Counted from the stretch's first letter, positions 33,776-43,429 are shown. The stretch is DNA of 64,000 nucleotides from Bog-473 sp963753115 (GCA_963753115.1 CAVWBB010000006.1:1-64000); one strand, 5' to 3'. A program made the numbers and translations. The notes: a model not told the origin generated them from the letters alone.

Positions 33776-34807
33776 ATGATCCCGGACATCGAGCACGACG
33801 AACGCCTGGACCCGCGCCTTCGTCGCCTTCTGCAACTCTTCCCCGCCCGCAATCTCGGTGACGTGGCAGACCGCGCGCAACTACTGGCCGAGGCCAATAC
33901 TCCGGAGGCAGCCGAGGCTCGTGAGGCGTTCCGCGTGGTGCAGGACATGTGCGACACCGAGGAAGCCGCGCCGTCGGCCGGCCTCTCGGTGACGACCACC
34001 CAGTTCGTGTCCGACCCCGATGGGAACACGGTGAACCTGCAAGTCATCCGACCCGACTCTGATGTCCACCTGCCTGGTGTCTATTACATCCATGGCGGCG
34101 GCATGGCCGCCATGTCCTGCTTCGATGGGATGTACCGGGGCTGGGGGAAGCACATTGCGGCGAACGGCGTCGTGGTCGTCATGGTGGACTTCCGCAACTG
34201 CGTCTCCGCGTCCTCGGCGTCCGAGGTTGCTCCCTTCCCCGCCGGCCTGAACGACTGCGTCTCTGGATTGCGGTGGGTCGCTGCGCACGCCGGGGAGCTG
34301 GGGATCGACGCGGCGCGGATCGTGGTTGCCGGTGAAAGCGGAGGTGGCAACCTCACCCTGGCGACTGGGATGAAGCTCAAGCGTGACGGGGACCTCGGCC
34401 TGATCAAAGGCCTCTACGCGTTATGCCCCTACATCGCTGGACAATGGCCGGCACCAGGATGCCCTTCCTCTGTGGAGAACGAGGGCATCCTCCTCAATCT
34501 CCACAACAATCGCGGCGCGATGGGCTACGGGATTGAAGCCTTCAACCACCGGAATCCACTGGCGTGGCCGTCCTTTGCCAGCGTTCAGGATGTCAGCGGT
34601 TTCCCGCCCACGGTGATCAACGTCAACGAGTGCGACCCGCTGCGTGACGAGGGGATCAATTTCTACCGACTGCTGCTTGCTGCCGGCGTACCGGCACGAT
34701 GCCGACAGATGATGGGCACGATGCACGGGACCGAGATCTTCACCATCGCCTGCCCCGACATCAGCGCCGATACGGCTCGGGACATCGCCGGGTTTGCCCG
34801 GAGCTAG
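33776..34807 (+). CDS. Alpha/beta-hydrolase (HSL-type lipase/esterase)
   Basis: This is a 343-residue cytosolic alpha/beta hydrolase of the hormone-sensitive-lipase family. PGVYYIHGGGMAAMSC is the oxyanion HGGG motif, VVAGESGGGNLTLATG the nucleophile elbow GESGG, VNECDPLRDEGINFY the Asp loop, and MMGTMHGTEIF the His. The N-terminal helix cap (about residues 1-70) is usual for the family. ATG 33776 follows AATAGGTGC. Substrates are short-chain esters in general; the natural one is unknown. Confidence 0.85.
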   Translation: MIPDIEHDERLDPRLRRLLQLFPARNLGDVADRAQLLAEANTPEAAEAREAFRVVQDMCDTEEAAPSAGLSVTTTQFVSDPDGNTVNLQVIRPDSDVHLPGVYYIHGGGMAAMSCFDGMYRGWGKHIAANGVVVVMVDFRNCVSASSASEVAPFPAGLNDCVSGLRWVAAHAGELGIDAARIVVAGESGGGNLTLATGMKLKRDGDLGLIKGLYALCPYIAGQWPAPGCPSSVENEGILLNLHNNRGAMGYGIEAFNHRNPLAWPSFASVQDVSGFPPTVINVNECDPLRDEGINFYRLLLAAGVPARCRQMMGTMHGTEIFTIACPDISADTARDIAGFARS

Positions 34808-34817
34808 GACCGGCGAC

Positions 34818-35337
34818 TCAGTCCATGCGACGCAGCGAAGCCCGGTAGCGCTTGGCGTTCGCCACGTATTCGGCGGCCGAGACCCGGATCATCGGCACAT
34901 CCGATCGGCCCTCGAAGATCTTTGCCGGCACGCCCAGGGCGAGTGCGCCTGGTGGGATCACCATGTGATTGGGCACGACGGCGTTCGCACCAACCGTCGC
35001 CCCCGTGCTGATGACGGCCCAGTGGAGCACGACACTCCCGGACCCCGCCAGGGAGCTGGTCTTCGAGGGTGCATCCCTCGAGGTGGGTGAGGTGGCCGAC
35101 CACACAGCCGTCGCCGATGGTGGTGGGAAAGCCGGGACCGGCATGCACCACGGTGCCATCCTGGATGGAAGAGCCCGAACCCACAGTGATGGTTCCGTAG
35201 TCGCCGCGGAGAACGGCTCCGGGCCAGACGCTCGAGTCTGCGCCGATCACGACATCACCGATGACGACCGCATCGGGATGCACAAAGGCGTCGGCGTCGA
35301 TGCGCGGTGCGACACCCTCGAGTTCGTAGATCGGCAT
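34818..35337 (-). CDS. Gamma-carbonic-anhydrase-family protein (frame broken by +1)
   Basis: The left-handed beta-helix begins MPIYELEGVAPRIDADAFVH and shows hexapeptide turns (PDAVVIGDVVIGADSSVWPG), VLRGDYGTITVGSGSSIQDG and the metal-ligand region TVVHAGPGFPTTIGDGCVVG-HLTHLEG. After CTLED the frame breaks. One extra base at about 35058 (GACCAGC for GACAGC on the minus strand) separates it from SSLAGSGSVVLHWAVISTGA and the C-terminal SAAEYVANAKRYRASLRRMD. With the base removed the 172-residue protein is complete with three His ligands. Role: carbonate/acetyl-type gamma-CA family; catalysis is not proven for most members. Confidence 0.8.
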
Positions 35338-35351
35338 GGCTGGGGACGCTA

Positions 35352-35555
35352 TTACACGTGGGCGGCGATCCAGGTCACGCCCTGGTAGCCGCGATAACCG
35401 AGGTAGATCACGCTGGCGACGAGCATCGCTTTGAAGTACCACGGAATGGGTGGGCGCTCCTGCTCGGCCAGAATCGTGCCGCAGGTGGGGCACTCCCCCT
35501 CTTCGCCCAGATCCTCGTCTTCGACGAGCGCGTCGCACTCCTCGCACCACGCCAT
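35352..35555 (-). CDS. Zinc-ribbon membrane protein
   Basis: This 67-residue protein has an N-terminal zinc ribbon (WCEECDALVEDEDLGEEGEC-PTCG; CxxC ... CxxC) and one C-terminal transmembrane helix (YFKAMLVASVIYLGYRGYQG). It lies 16 bp downstream of der on the same strand and is probably the next gene of that operon. The family is common in actinobacteria and its role is unknown. Confidence 0.75.
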   Translation of the reverse strand: MAWCEECDALVEDEDLGEEGECPTCGTILAEQERPPIPWYFKAMLVASVIYLGYRGYQGVTWIAAHV

Positions 35556-35571
35556 CAGGACCGGCCGCTCC

Positions 35572-36900
35572 TCATTTCCCGCCTATCCGGACGCGCAGCT
35601 TCATCGGTGTCGCACCGAGGTCGAAGCGCTCGCGTATGCCGCGCTCGATGTAGCGCAGATACGTCTGGGGCAGTCGCCCGTTGGTGAAGAGCGTGAATGT
35701 CGGCGGGTCGATGGCGCCTTGGACGATGTAGCGGATCTTGGCCCGGGGTGCGGCCTGGCGAAGCTGGAGCTCCTGCACGGTGCGATTGAGGGTCCCTGTC
35801 GGCACACGCTGGTGGTAGGCGGTGACGCAGTCGCGCAATGCCGGAAGGATGCGATGGACCCCCTTCCCCGACAGCGCTGACATCTTGAGGACGGGTGCCG
35901 CGCCCAGGAACGCCAGACGGTCCCCGACCCCGGCCAGCACATCGTCACGGTCATCGACCGCCACCTGATCCCATTTGTTCAGCGCCACGATGGCAGGGCA
36001 GCCGGACACACCGATTCGTTCCGCCAGACGCTGGTCCTGGTGTGACGCACCGATGGTGGCGTCGATGACCAGGACGGCGACATCGGCCCGCTCGAGGGCG
36101 CGCAGCGCGCGCATCGTCGAATGCTGCTCCGTGCCGCGATCCGTCTTCGACGGGCGGCGCAGCCCCGCCGTGTCGATGAACCGCACCGGGCCGTCCGGTG
36201 TGTCGACCACCGTGTCGATGGCGTCGCGTGTCGTCCCGGGCATGTCGTGCACGATGGCGCGTTCCTCGCCCAAGAGCTTGTTGAAGAGGGTCGACTTCCC
36301 GACGTTCGGCCGGCCGATGATGGCCACGCTGGGCGTCCCCGGGTCACTATCCCCCCTGCCTTTGGCTCCGAAGTGCGCCTTCCCGTCTTCTTCGTCCTCG
36401 GGGACCGGTACCGGGAGCAGCGCGACGACTTCGTCGAGAAGGTCACCGGTGCCGCGCCCATGCAGCGAGCTCACGGGGTAGGGGTCGCCGAGCCCGAGGC
36501 TGACGAAGTCCCAGACCGATGAGTCGCGGCTGGCACCATCGACCTTGTTGACCACGAGCCGCACCGGCGGACCGGCACGCCGGATCACCTTGGCCGCCGC
36601 CAAATCCTCCTCCGTCACGCCGGTCGTGACGTCGACCACCATGAGGATCACGTCCGCCTCGGCCAGCGCGCGTTCAGCCTGGTCGCTGACCTTTGCCTCG
36701 AGTGCGTCGCCCGCAGCAAGCCACCCTCCGGTGTCCATGATGGAGAACGGCACCCCGGACCACTCGGCCGAGAGCTCCTTTCGGTCGCGGGTGACACCTT
36801 GTTCCTCCTCCACGACTGCAGCCCGTGAACCGACGATGCGGTTCACCAGGGAGGACTTGCCGACGTTGGGGCGACCGGCCACCACGACCATGGGACTCAT
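35572..36900 (-). CDS. der: Ribosome-assembly GTPase Der (EngA)
   Basis: This 442-residue double GTPase acts in 50S subunit assembly. The first G domain has VVVAGRPNVGKSSLVNRIVG (G1), QGVTRDRK (G2), DTGG (G3) and VVNKVDG (G4). The second has VAIIGRPNVGKSTLFNKLLG, GTTRDAIDTVV, DTAGLRRPSKTDRGTEQHS and ALNKWD. The C-terminal KH-like domain ends with ERFDLGATPMKLRVRIGGK. ATG 36900 overlaps the upstream DUF512 stop as ATGA and is chosen over 36909 for that reason. Confidence 0.95.
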   Translation of the reverse strand: MSPMVVVAGRPNVGKSSLVNRIVGSRAAVVEEEQGVTRDRKELSAEWSGVPFSIMDTGGWLAAGDALEAKVSDQAERALAEADVILMVVDVTTGVTEEDLAAAKVIRRAGPPVRLVVNKVDGASRDSSVWDFVSLGLGDPYPVSSLHGRGTGDLLDEVVALLPVPVPEDEEDGKAHFGAKGRGDSDPGTPSVAIIGRPNVGKSTLFNKLLGEERAIVHDMPGTTRDAIDTVVDTPDGPVRFIDTAGLRRPSKTDRGTEQHSTMRALRALERADVAVLVIDATIGASHQDQRLAERIGVSGCPAIVALNKWDQVAVDDRDDVLAGVGDRLAFLGAAPVLKMSALSGKGVHRILPALRDCVTAYHQRVPTGTLNRTVQELQLRQAAPRAKIRYIVQGAIDPPTFTLFTNGRLPQTYLRYIERGIRERFDLGATPMKLRVRIGGK

Positions 36901-38282
36901 GATCCGCACACCGGCCGGAACGACGTGCCATCGAGCGCGAGGCGCAGTGAGCCACCTTCGGTAGGGACCACCTCGACCGCCTTCGGCAGGTCCGCCAGCG
37001 TCATCCCGTCCAGGAAGCGTCCCTCGTTGAGACAGGCGTCAGGCAGGAGGTAGCGCGAGTCGTCGGACCCGTGCTCGAGTGTCCGAGCGAGATCCTCGCC
37101 GGTGAGCAGACCGGCGACCCCGATGTTGCCGCCGAAGAAGTCGTTCGCAATGGATTGCACCTCGATGTCCTGTCGCGGATGGGAGGCCACGAGAGGGCTC
37201 AAGACCCGGGCACCGTAGGTGCCGGTGAGGATCGTGATTGGGCGGCAATCGGTCCCCGTGGCCACTGAGGGAAGACGAGGGGCGCGGTACCCCTCTGCCG
37301 GCGCCGCGTCGACGGATGCAAAGAACCCATGGCGAACGCCGCCGGGACCACTGGCCGCAGGCCGGGCGAAGGCGTCGGCAAACGCCCTGGCCATGCCGAT
37401 GCCGTTCTCGTGCTGGGGGTAGCCCTCGTAGCTACGCGCCGAGGGGAGATCTCGGCCCGCCAGGAGGTAGTACTCGTCGGCGGCGAAGACCATGCGATGG
37501 CCCAGCGCCTTCTTGTAGAGCCGTTGCCACTCGTCAATCGTGTTCACGACGCGTTGTGCTTCGTCGGTCGTGTGTGCGCGCATCTCGGATTCGTTCGAGT
37601 AGCGGCTGATCCCGAGCGGCACCGCCCCGACGCTGGATAGCGCCGAGTACTTGTCCAAGATCCCGGCCAAGGTGTCTTCGAGCGCGGCACCGTCGTTGAC
37701 GCCGGGACAGACCACGATCTGGCCGTGGACCTCGATCCCCCCGTCCAAGAGGACCTCCAGCCAGCGCAGACTGGTCGCCCCCTTCGGGTTTCGCAGCATG
37801 TGCGCCCGGAGCTCCGGATCGGTCGTGTGAATCGAAACGAACAACGGGCCAAGCCGCTCGGTCAGAATGCGCTCGGCATCGAGCTCGGTGAAGCGGGTGA
37901 GGGTCGTGAAGTTGCCGTACAGGAAGGACAGTCGGTAGTCGTCGTCCTTGAGGTAGAGGCTCCGCCGCATGCCCTTGGGTAGCTGGTAGATGAAGCAGAA
38001 GGCACAGTGGTTGTCGCAGGTCCGGATCCGGTCGAAGACGGCGGAGGACACCTCCACCCCGAGTGGCTCCCCGGCGCCCTTGTCGACCCGCACGACCCGG
38101 GGCAGGGGCGCGCCGGCGCGGCGAACGAGGACGCTGAGGTCACTGGCGTCGCTGAGGCGTTGGAAATCGATGACGTCGCGCGGCTCCTGCCCATCAATGC
38201 TGAGGAGCTCGTCACCCACGGCCAGACCGGCGCGGGCTGCCGGCGACGCCGCGGTGACCGAAGTCACCGTGGGAGCTGACAT
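36897..38282 (-). CDS. DUF512 protein (PDZ plus radical-SAM-like core)
   Basis: This 461-residue protein starts at ATG 38282. An N-terminal PDZ-like domain (AARAGLAVGDELLSIDGQEP) leads into a radical-SAM-like cysteine cluster (FDRIRTCDNHCAFCFIYQLP: C-x3-C-x2-C) with KGMRRSLYLKDDDYRLSFLY. A DUF512 C-terminal part (VEVQSIANDFFGGNIGVAGL-like) ends at the der start. The neighbourhood with der and ispH is often seen in actinobacteria. The function is not established; a Fe-S role is inferred from the cysteines. Confidence 0.88.
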   Translation of the reverse strand: MSAPTVTSVTAASPAARAGLAVGDELLSIDGQEPRDVIDFQRLSDASDLSVLVRRAGAPLPRVVRVDKGAGEPLGVEVSSAVFDRIRTCDNHCAFCFIYQLPKGMRRSLYLKDDDYRLSFLYGNFTTLTRFTELDAERILTERLGPLFVSIHTTDPELRAHMLRNPKGATSLRWLEVLLDGGIEVHGQIVVCPGVNDGAALEDTLAGILDKYSALSSVGAVPLGISRYSNESEMRAHTTDEAQRVVNTIDEWQRLYKKALGHRMVFAADEYYLLAGRDLPSARSYEGYPQHENGIGMARAFADAFARPAASGPGGVRHGFFASVDAAPAEGYRAPRLPSVATGTDCRPITILTGTYGARVLSPLVASHPRQDIEVQSIANDFFGGNIGVAGLLTGEDLARTLEHGSDDSRYLLPDACLNEGRFLDGMTLADLPKAVEVVPTEGGSLRLALDGTSFRPVCGS

Positions 38283-38315
38283 GACCAACAGGTTAGTGCC
38301 GATAACCTGGACTTT

Positions 38316-39368
38316 GTGCCCGGAGTCGACCGAGTCATGCTGGCCGAGCCACGGGGGTTCTGTGCTGGCGTCGAGAAGGCGATCAAGGCCCTGGCCTGGA
38401 TGGTCCGGGTTTTCGAGCCGCCGGTGTACTGCTACCACGAGATCGTCCACAACCGCCATGTGGTCGAGCGCTTCCGTGACCAGGGGGTCATCTTCGTCGA
38501 TGATGTGGCCGACGTGCCTGCTGGCGCGCCGTTGATGCTCAGCGCCCATGGCTCGGCGCCCGAGGTGGTGGAGGCCGCCCGGGCCCGTGGTGGCGCCGTC
38601 GTCGACGCCGTCTGCCCGCTCGTGACGAAGGTGCACCACGAGCTCAAGGTGCGGAGTCGGAAGGGTTTCACGGTGCTCTACGTGGGACATGCCGGGCACG
38701 AGGAGGCCGTGGGCACCATGGCCGTTGCGCCCGAATCGGTACGGCTCCTCGAACATGTCGAGGACCTCGAAGCCCTCGATGGACTGGCCGAGGAGGGTGC
38801 CCCCGTCGCGTTGCTGGCGCAGACAACCTTGAGCCACGACGAATGGCGTGGCCTCATGGAGGCCGCCCGGGAGCGCTTTCCGGATCTCTGGATGCCCAAT
38901 CGCAGCGATCTCTGCTTCGCCACCACGAACCGCCAGGCCGCTTTGAAGGCGATCGCCTCGGAATCTGATGCCGTCGTCGTCATCGGTTCCGCCAATTCAT
39001 CCAACACCGTGGCGTTGGAGAAGGTCGCCCGAGCGGGCGGATGCCCGAGGGTGCTCCGCATCAACGAGGCCGACGAACTCCCCGACGACCTGACCGGCAC
39101 GGTGGGCGTGACTGCGGGGGCCTCGGCACCCGAGGCCTTGGTCGAGGAGGTCATTGCCCGTCTCGCACCTGCCCAGGGCGTGACCGAGTTCACCGTCACC
39201 ACCGAGGACGAGTACTTCCCGCCCCCGCCCGAACTCCGGGAGCTTCTGCGAGCCGTGGGGTCCATGCTGGGGTTCTTCGCCGGAGGAGTCCATCCGGTCC
39301 GCTCCGACCCCGCAGCCGAGGACCGGGCGGTCTCCGCCGCCGAGGTCCTCGACATGTTGGCCTCGTGA
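38316..39368 (+). CDS. ispH: 4-hydroxy-3-methylbut-2-enyl diphosphate reductase
   Basis: This is the last step of the MEP isoprenoid pathway: IspH (LytB) reduces HMBPP to IPP and DMAPP using a 4Fe-4S cluster. The 350 residues include MLAEPRGFCAGVEKAIKAL (first Cys ligand), YCYHEIVHNRHVVERF (His), DAVCPLVTKVHHELKVRSRK (second Cys), DLCFATTNRQAALKAIA (third Cys), and SANSSNTVALEKVA. The GTG start 38316 is divergent from the DUF512 gene over a 33-bp gap that must hold both promoters. Highly confident. Confidence 0.95.
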   Translation: MPGVDRVMLAEPRGFCAGVEKAIKALAWMVRVFEPPVYCYHEIVHNRHVVERFRDQGVIFVDDVADVPAGAPLMLSAHGSAPEVVEAARARGGAVVDAVCPLVTKVHHELKVRSRKGFTVLYVGHAGHEEAVGTMAVAPESVRLLEHVEDLEALDGLAEEGAPVALLAQTTLSHDEWRGLMEAARERFPDLWMPNRSDLCFATTNRQAALKAIASESDAVVVIGSANSSNTVALEKVARAGGCPRVLRINEADELPDDLTGTVGVTAGASAPEALVEEVIARLAPAQGVTEFTVTTEDEYFPPPPELRELLRAVGSMLGFFAGGVHPVRSDPAAEDRAVSAAEVLDMLAS

Positions 39369-39392
39369 GCCCCGCAGCGCGATGATTGGGTC

Positions 39393-39935
39393 ATGACGTT
39401 CACCCGCATGGACGAATCGACGGCTGAGCAGTGGCAGCACATCATCGTCGAATCGATCGAACACCAGCCCCGCGTGGCCGACCGTGTGCTCGCGATGCTG
39501 GCCTCGCTCGAGGACATCACCGACGGCTTCGAGGTCGATCAGCTGGTCCACTCACTGCAGACGGCGACACGTGCAGAAGAGGCCGGAGCCTCTGACGAGG
39601 TCGTGGTGGCGTCGCTCTGCCATGACATCGGCAAAGCCGTCTCAGTGATGAACCACCCGCGTATCGCTGCAGAGATCCTGCGCCCCTACGTCAGCGAGGA
39701 CACGTTTCGCATGATCGAGGCGCATCAGGATTTCCAGGGCAGGCACTACTACGAATACCTCGGTCAGGATCCAGACGCGCGGAACAAGTATCAGGGAGCG
39801 TCCTGGTACGGGTTGGCAGAGCAGTTCGCTGACGAGTGGGACCAGATCAGCTTCGACCCTGACTACCCCACCAAACCGCTCTCGCACTTCGAACCCCTGG
39901 TCCGCCAGGTCTTCGCCACGCCGCGGTCCTTTTGA
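39393..39935 (+). CDS. HD-domain phosphohydrolase-like protein
   Basis: This 180-residue protein has an HD motif (VVASLCHDIGKAVSVMNHPR), preceded by a first His in DQLVHSLQTATRAEEAGASD and followed by FRMIEAHQDFQGRHYYEYLG, as in predicted HD hydrolases. It lies 24 bp after ispH and overlaps the glycosyltransferase by 4 bp (TTGA), so the three are probably one operon. The substrate is unknown. Confidence 0.8.
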   Translation: MTFTRMDESTAEQWQHIIVESIEHQPRVADRVLAMLASLEDITDGFEVDQLVHSLQTATRAEEAGASDEVVVASLCHDIGKAVSVMNHPRIAAEILRPYVSEDTFRMIEAHQDFQGRHYYEYLGQDPDARNKYQGASWYGLAEQFADEWDQISFDPDYPTKPLSHFEPLVRQVFATPRSF

Positions 39936-40762
39936 GCCCGCGCCGCGGCGCCACGTCCGGCGCCAGCATCCACACCGATCCCGATCGCGCGCGGCGCGTC
40001 ATCGAAGCGTCCCGTCAAGATTTCGACGCGCGCCACCCTGACGTGGAGCTGTCCCCCGTCGTGGGCCTCATCTGCGCCTACGAAGAGGAGGACAACATCG
40101 GGGCCGTCCTGGCCGCGATGCCCACGAAGGCGTGTGGCCTGGCGGTGACCACGCTTGTCGTGGTCGACGGTGGCACCGACAAGACGGATCAGGTCGCCAA
40201 AGACTCCGGTGCGGTCACCTTCGTGCTGAAGGAGAACCTCGGGCACGGCTACGCCCTCCGCGTCGGGTATGCGCTCTGCATTGAGCTCGGCGCGCAGTTC
40301 GTGGTCACCTTGGACGCGGACGGACAGAACGATCCCTCCGAGATCCCCGTGATGCTCCAGCCGCTCGTCGACGACACGTCGGACTTCGTCGTCGCCTCGC
40401 GTGTTCTCGGGCAGGACACCACCACCGACCGCTTCCGCAAGGTCGGCGTCCGCGTCTTCTCGTGGGCCATGAGTGCGATGGGTCACACGAAGCTCACGGA
40501 CACGTCGAACGGCTACCGGGCGCTGCGGGTGAGCATGCTCGACGACGTGGCCTACCGGCTCGTGCAGCCCCAGTACCAGACGGCAGAGCTCTTGATCATT
40601 GCGATGAAGCGAGGCTGGCGCGTGAGCGAAGAGCCGACCGTCTGGCTGCCCCGTGCCTCGGGCACGACGAAGAAGGGCAAGAACTGGCTCTTCGGGTTCC
40701 GTTATGGGCGGGTTGTGTTCGAGACCTGGTGGAAGGTCCGCAAGGAGACCCGCCACACCTGA
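39932..40762 (+). CDS. Family 2 glycosyltransferase
   Basis: This 276-residue GT-A fold enzyme of the DPM1-like GT2 family has VVGLICAYEEEDNIGAVLAA, TTLVVVDGGTDKTDQVAKDS and NLGHGYALRVGYALCIELGA, with the nucleotide-sugar metal motif TLDADGQNDPSEIPVML and the acceptor-site SNGYRALRVSML. It has no C-terminal membrane segment, unlike many polyprenyl-phosphate mannosyltransferases. The TTG start 39932 overlaps the previous stop. It probably transfers a hexose to a lipid carrier or glycan. Confidence 0.85.
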   Translation: MSPRRGATSGASIHTDPDRARRVIEASRQDFDARHPDVELSPVVGLICAYEEEDNIGAVLAAMPTKACGLAVTTLVVVDGGTDKTDQVAKDSGAVTFVLKENLGHGYALRVGYALCIELGAQFVVTLDADGQNDPSEIPVMLQPLVDDTSDFVVASRVLGQDTTTDRFRKVGVRVFSWAMSAMGHTKLTDTSNGYRALRVSMLDDVAYRLVQPQYQTAELLIIAMKRGWRVSEEPTVWLPRASGTTKKGKNWLFGFRYGRVVFETWWKVRKETRHT

Positions 40763-40781
40763 CCCGTCGGGATGCGCGGTC

Positions 40782-41525
40782 TCAGTAGCGCCCGGTCTTC
40801 GCCCGCGCCTGGTCGTACACGGTCTGCAATTGGCCAACCAGGGCCTCGGTGGCCGCGCGGACCGCTGAGCGCGACACGCGACCTCCCTCGGTTCGAGCCG
40901 GCGGCGGGATAGCAGGGCCGATCACCACCTGGATCGTGTAGGGCTTCGGGACGGCGCTGCCTTTCGGCATCGCCAGGTCGGAGCCGCCGATGCCGATCGG
41001 CACAATGGGTGCCCCCGTGCGAGCAGAGAGGAAGGTCGCACCCTCCATCAAGTCCTCCACCTCCCTGCCGTCGCGTCGCGTGCCTTCCGGAAACAGGACG
41101 AGGAGCTCGCCGCGGCGCAGGACCTCCTCAGCCCGCTGGAGCGCCTCACGATCGGCTGATTCACGGTGGACCGGGAAGGCGCCGACCGTGAGCAACAGTT
41201 TGCCGAGCCACTTGTTGTTCCACATCTCGTCCTTGGTCATGAAGAAGAGCTTCCGTTCCGTGCAGAACGCGGCGAACCCGAAGTCGGCAAAGGACCTGTG
41301 CACGGGGGCCAGGATGGCGGCCCCGGTTGCGGGAATGTGTTCCCTCCCGACGACCTTGGGACGGAACCAGGCCCAGAGCGCCGTCACGAAGAGCATGCGC
41401 TCGAGGCGATACAGGGGGGTCCGGCGTGGGTCGATCTCGAAGGGCTGGTGCCGGCCAGGCGCCTCGGCGCCGGCGCCGTCCTTGGCGTCGCCGTCGGGTG
41501 ACGATCCCGCTGTGTTCAGAGCCAC
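40782..41525 (-). CDS. plsC: 1-acyl-sn-glycerol-3-phosphate acyltransferase
   Basis: PlsC-family acyltransferase, 247 residues. ILAPVHRSFADFGFAAF gives the HX4D catalytic motif, LVLFPEGTRRDGREVEDLME the FPEGTR substrate-binding motif, and APIVPIGIGGSDLAMPKG the fourth motif. It makes phosphatidate at the membrane. GTG 41525 overlaps the aroA/cmk stop by 10 bp, so it is translationally coupled to it, matching the cmk-plsC-der order of many actinobacteria. Confidence 0.9.
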   Translation of the reverse strand: MALNTAGSSPDGDAKDGAGAEAPGRHQPFEIDPRRTPLYRLERMLFVTALWAWFRPKVVGREHIPATGAAILAPVHRSFADFGFAAFCTERKLFFMTKDEMWNNKWLGKLLLTVGAFPVHRESADREALQRAEEVLRRGELLVLFPEGTRRDGREVEDLMEGATFLSARTGAPIVPIGIGGSDLAMPKGSAVPKPYTIQVVIGPAIPPPARTEGGRVSRSAVRAATEALVGQLQTVYDQARAKTGRY

Positions 41526-43414
41526 GACAGCACCTCCTCGACCACATCCTGCACGGTGCGCCCGGTCGTATCGAGCCGGTGCGCGTCTTCGGCTTCCCGC
41601 AGCGGCGAGGCATCGCGCGTTGAATCGATGCGATCGCGCCGAGCCACTCCTTCGGGTGCCTCGTCATGACGGCGACGGGCCCGCTCCTCGGCCGATGCCG
41701 TCAGGTAGACCTTGACCTCGGCCTCGGGGAAGACGACCGAACCGATGTCGCGGCCTTCGACGACGCCACCGCCGTGGGCCCGGGCCCAGGCCCTCTGGCG
41801 CTCCACCAGGTGGCGCCGCACGCCCGGATTGGCCGCCACGATCGAGACGGCGCGGCCCACCTCGGGCGAGCGGATGACCCCGGTGACGTCATGGCCGTCG
41901 ATCGTCACCCGCTCCCCTACCTCAATGGTCGACGCCGCGGCCAGAGCGGCGACCGCCTCGATGTCCTCGGGTGCCGTCCCTTGTTCGAGCGCGAGGGCAG
42001 CGACGGCCCGGTACATGGCACCCGTGTCCAGCCGTGCCACGCCCAGCCGCTCGGCAACCGCTCTGGAAACCGTTGACTTGCCGGCCCCGGCCGGCCCGTC
42101 GATGGCGACAAGCAGCGGCCGAGGCGGGGGCGTGCCGACGACGAGTCGCTCGAGGTCTTCGGCGAACGAGGGATAGCTGGTCTCGACGGCACCGAATCCA
42201 GTGATGAGGCTGCGCTCGCCCGGGCGGGCCGCCAGTGCCGCAATGGCCGCCGCCATTCCCATGCGGTGGTCGCCCAAGCTGTCAAAGCGGGCGCCGTGCA
42301 GGGGGCCGCCAAGCCCCGTGACGGCCAGCGTGTCCCCCTCGATCGTGGCCCGGGCGCCAAAGGCCTCGACCATGGCGGCCACCGCCACGAGCCGGTCGAC
42401 CTCCTTGACGCGTAGTTCACCGACATCGGAGAAGACCGTCGTGCCGTCGGCGACGGCAGCGGCGACCGCCAGGGCGGGAATCTCGTCGAGCGAGGGAATC
42501 TCGCTGGCGTGGATGTCGGTGGCGCGCAGCGGGCCGGAGACCGCCCGGATCGTTGTGGTCCCTGGATCTCCGGGGAGCAGGGTGATTGCTGCCCCCATCC
42601 GCTGCAGCACGGAGACATAGCCGAGCCGGGCCGGTCCGCTGTAGACGCCGGCGACATCGACGGCACTGCCGGGCACGACGCAGCCGGCGACGACGAAGAA
42701 GGCCGATGCCGAGGGGTCGCCCGGCACGGTCCGCTCGACCGGCTTCAGAGACGACGCGCGCACGCGGACGATGCGACCCTCCCCCCAGGGTTCGACCGTG
42801 AGGTCGGCGCCGGCTTCGGCCAGCATCTCCTCGGTGTGGGTCCGGGTGGTGACCGCTTCGCGTACGACCGTCGTCCCTTCGGCGGAGAGCCCGGCGAGGA
42901 TGATCGCGGACTTCACCTGGGCGCTCACCACCTTGGAGGTCCAGTCGATGCCGTGGAGCGCGCCACCCCGGACCAGCAGTGGCGGCTGACAGCGCGCGCC
43001 GTGACCCTCGATGGTGGCCCCCATGAGACCGAGAGGCTCGGCCACCCGGTCCATGGGCCGGCTCGACAGCGATGCATCGCCCACCAGCTCAGTGTCCCAG
43101 CCAAAGCCCGCGACGAGACCGGCCAACAGGCGCATGGAGGTGCCGGAGTTCCCGCAGTCCAGCGGCGCGCCGGGGCGGTGGAGCCGTGCCCGCCCCCCGT
43201 GGACGACGATCGTCCCGTCGTCGTGGCGTTCCACTCCGGCCCCCATCGCCTCCATGGCGGCCAGGGATGCGGCCACGTCGGCGCCGTCGGAGAGGCCGTG
43301 GATCACGGACGTTCCCTCGGCCAGCGCTCCCAGGATCACCGCTCTATGGGAGATGGACTTCTCACCCGGCGTGCGGACGGTGCCATGGCACGGGACACCG
43401 CCGTCGACGACCAA
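41516..43414 (-). CDS. aroA-cmk: Fused EPSP synthase / cytidylate kinase
   Basis: A 632-residue fusion. Residues about 1-425 are 3-phosphoshikimate 1-carboxyvinyltransferase: TVRTPGEKSISHRAVILGAL, LDCGNSGTSMRLLAGLVAGF, and a C-terminal LGDHRMGMAAAIAALAARPG. Residues about 425-632 are cytidylate kinase: LLVAIDGPAGAGKSTVSRAV (P-loop), LDTGAMYRAVAALALEQG, GRDIGSVVFPEAEVKVYLTA. It joins shikimate and pyrimidine nucleotide metabolism in one chain. TTG 43414 is the first start of the open frame. However, ATG 43433 overlapping the tyrA stop (ATGA) followed by TAPRVLVVDGG after removal of one T (GTGCTTGG for GTGCTGG) is more likely the true start. Confidence 0.9.
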   Translation of the reverse strand: MVVDGGVPCHGTVRTPGEKSISHRAVILGALAEGTSVIHGLSDGADVAASLAAMEAMGAGVERHDDGTIVVHGGRARLHRPGAPLDCGNSGTSMRLLAGLVAGFGWDTELVGDASLSSRPMDRVAEPLGLMGATIEGHGARCQPPLLVRGGALHGIDWTSKVVSAQVKSAIILAGLSAEGTTVVREAVTTRTHTEEMLAEAGADLTVEPWGEGRIVRVRASSLKPVERTVPGDPSASAFFVVAGCVVPGSAVDVAGVYSGPARLGYVSVLQRMGAAITLLPGDPGTTTIRAVSGPLRATDIHASEIPSLDEIPALAVAAAVADGTTVFSDVGELRVKEVDRLVAVAAMVEAFGARATIEGDTLAVTGLGGPLHGARFDSLGDHRMGMAAAIAALAARPGERSLITGFGAVETSYPSFAEDLERLVVGTPPPRPLLVAIDGPAGAGKSTVSRAVAERLGVARLDTGAMYRAVAALALEQGTAPEDIEAVAALAAASTIEVGERVTIDGHDVTGVIRSPEVGRAVSIVAANPGVRRHLVERQRAWARAHGGGVVEGRDIGSVVFPEAEVKVYLTASAEERARRRHDEAPEGVARRDRIDSTRDASPLREAEDAHRLDTTGRTVQDVVEEVLSWL

Positions 43415-43429
43415 GCACGCGCGGTGCGG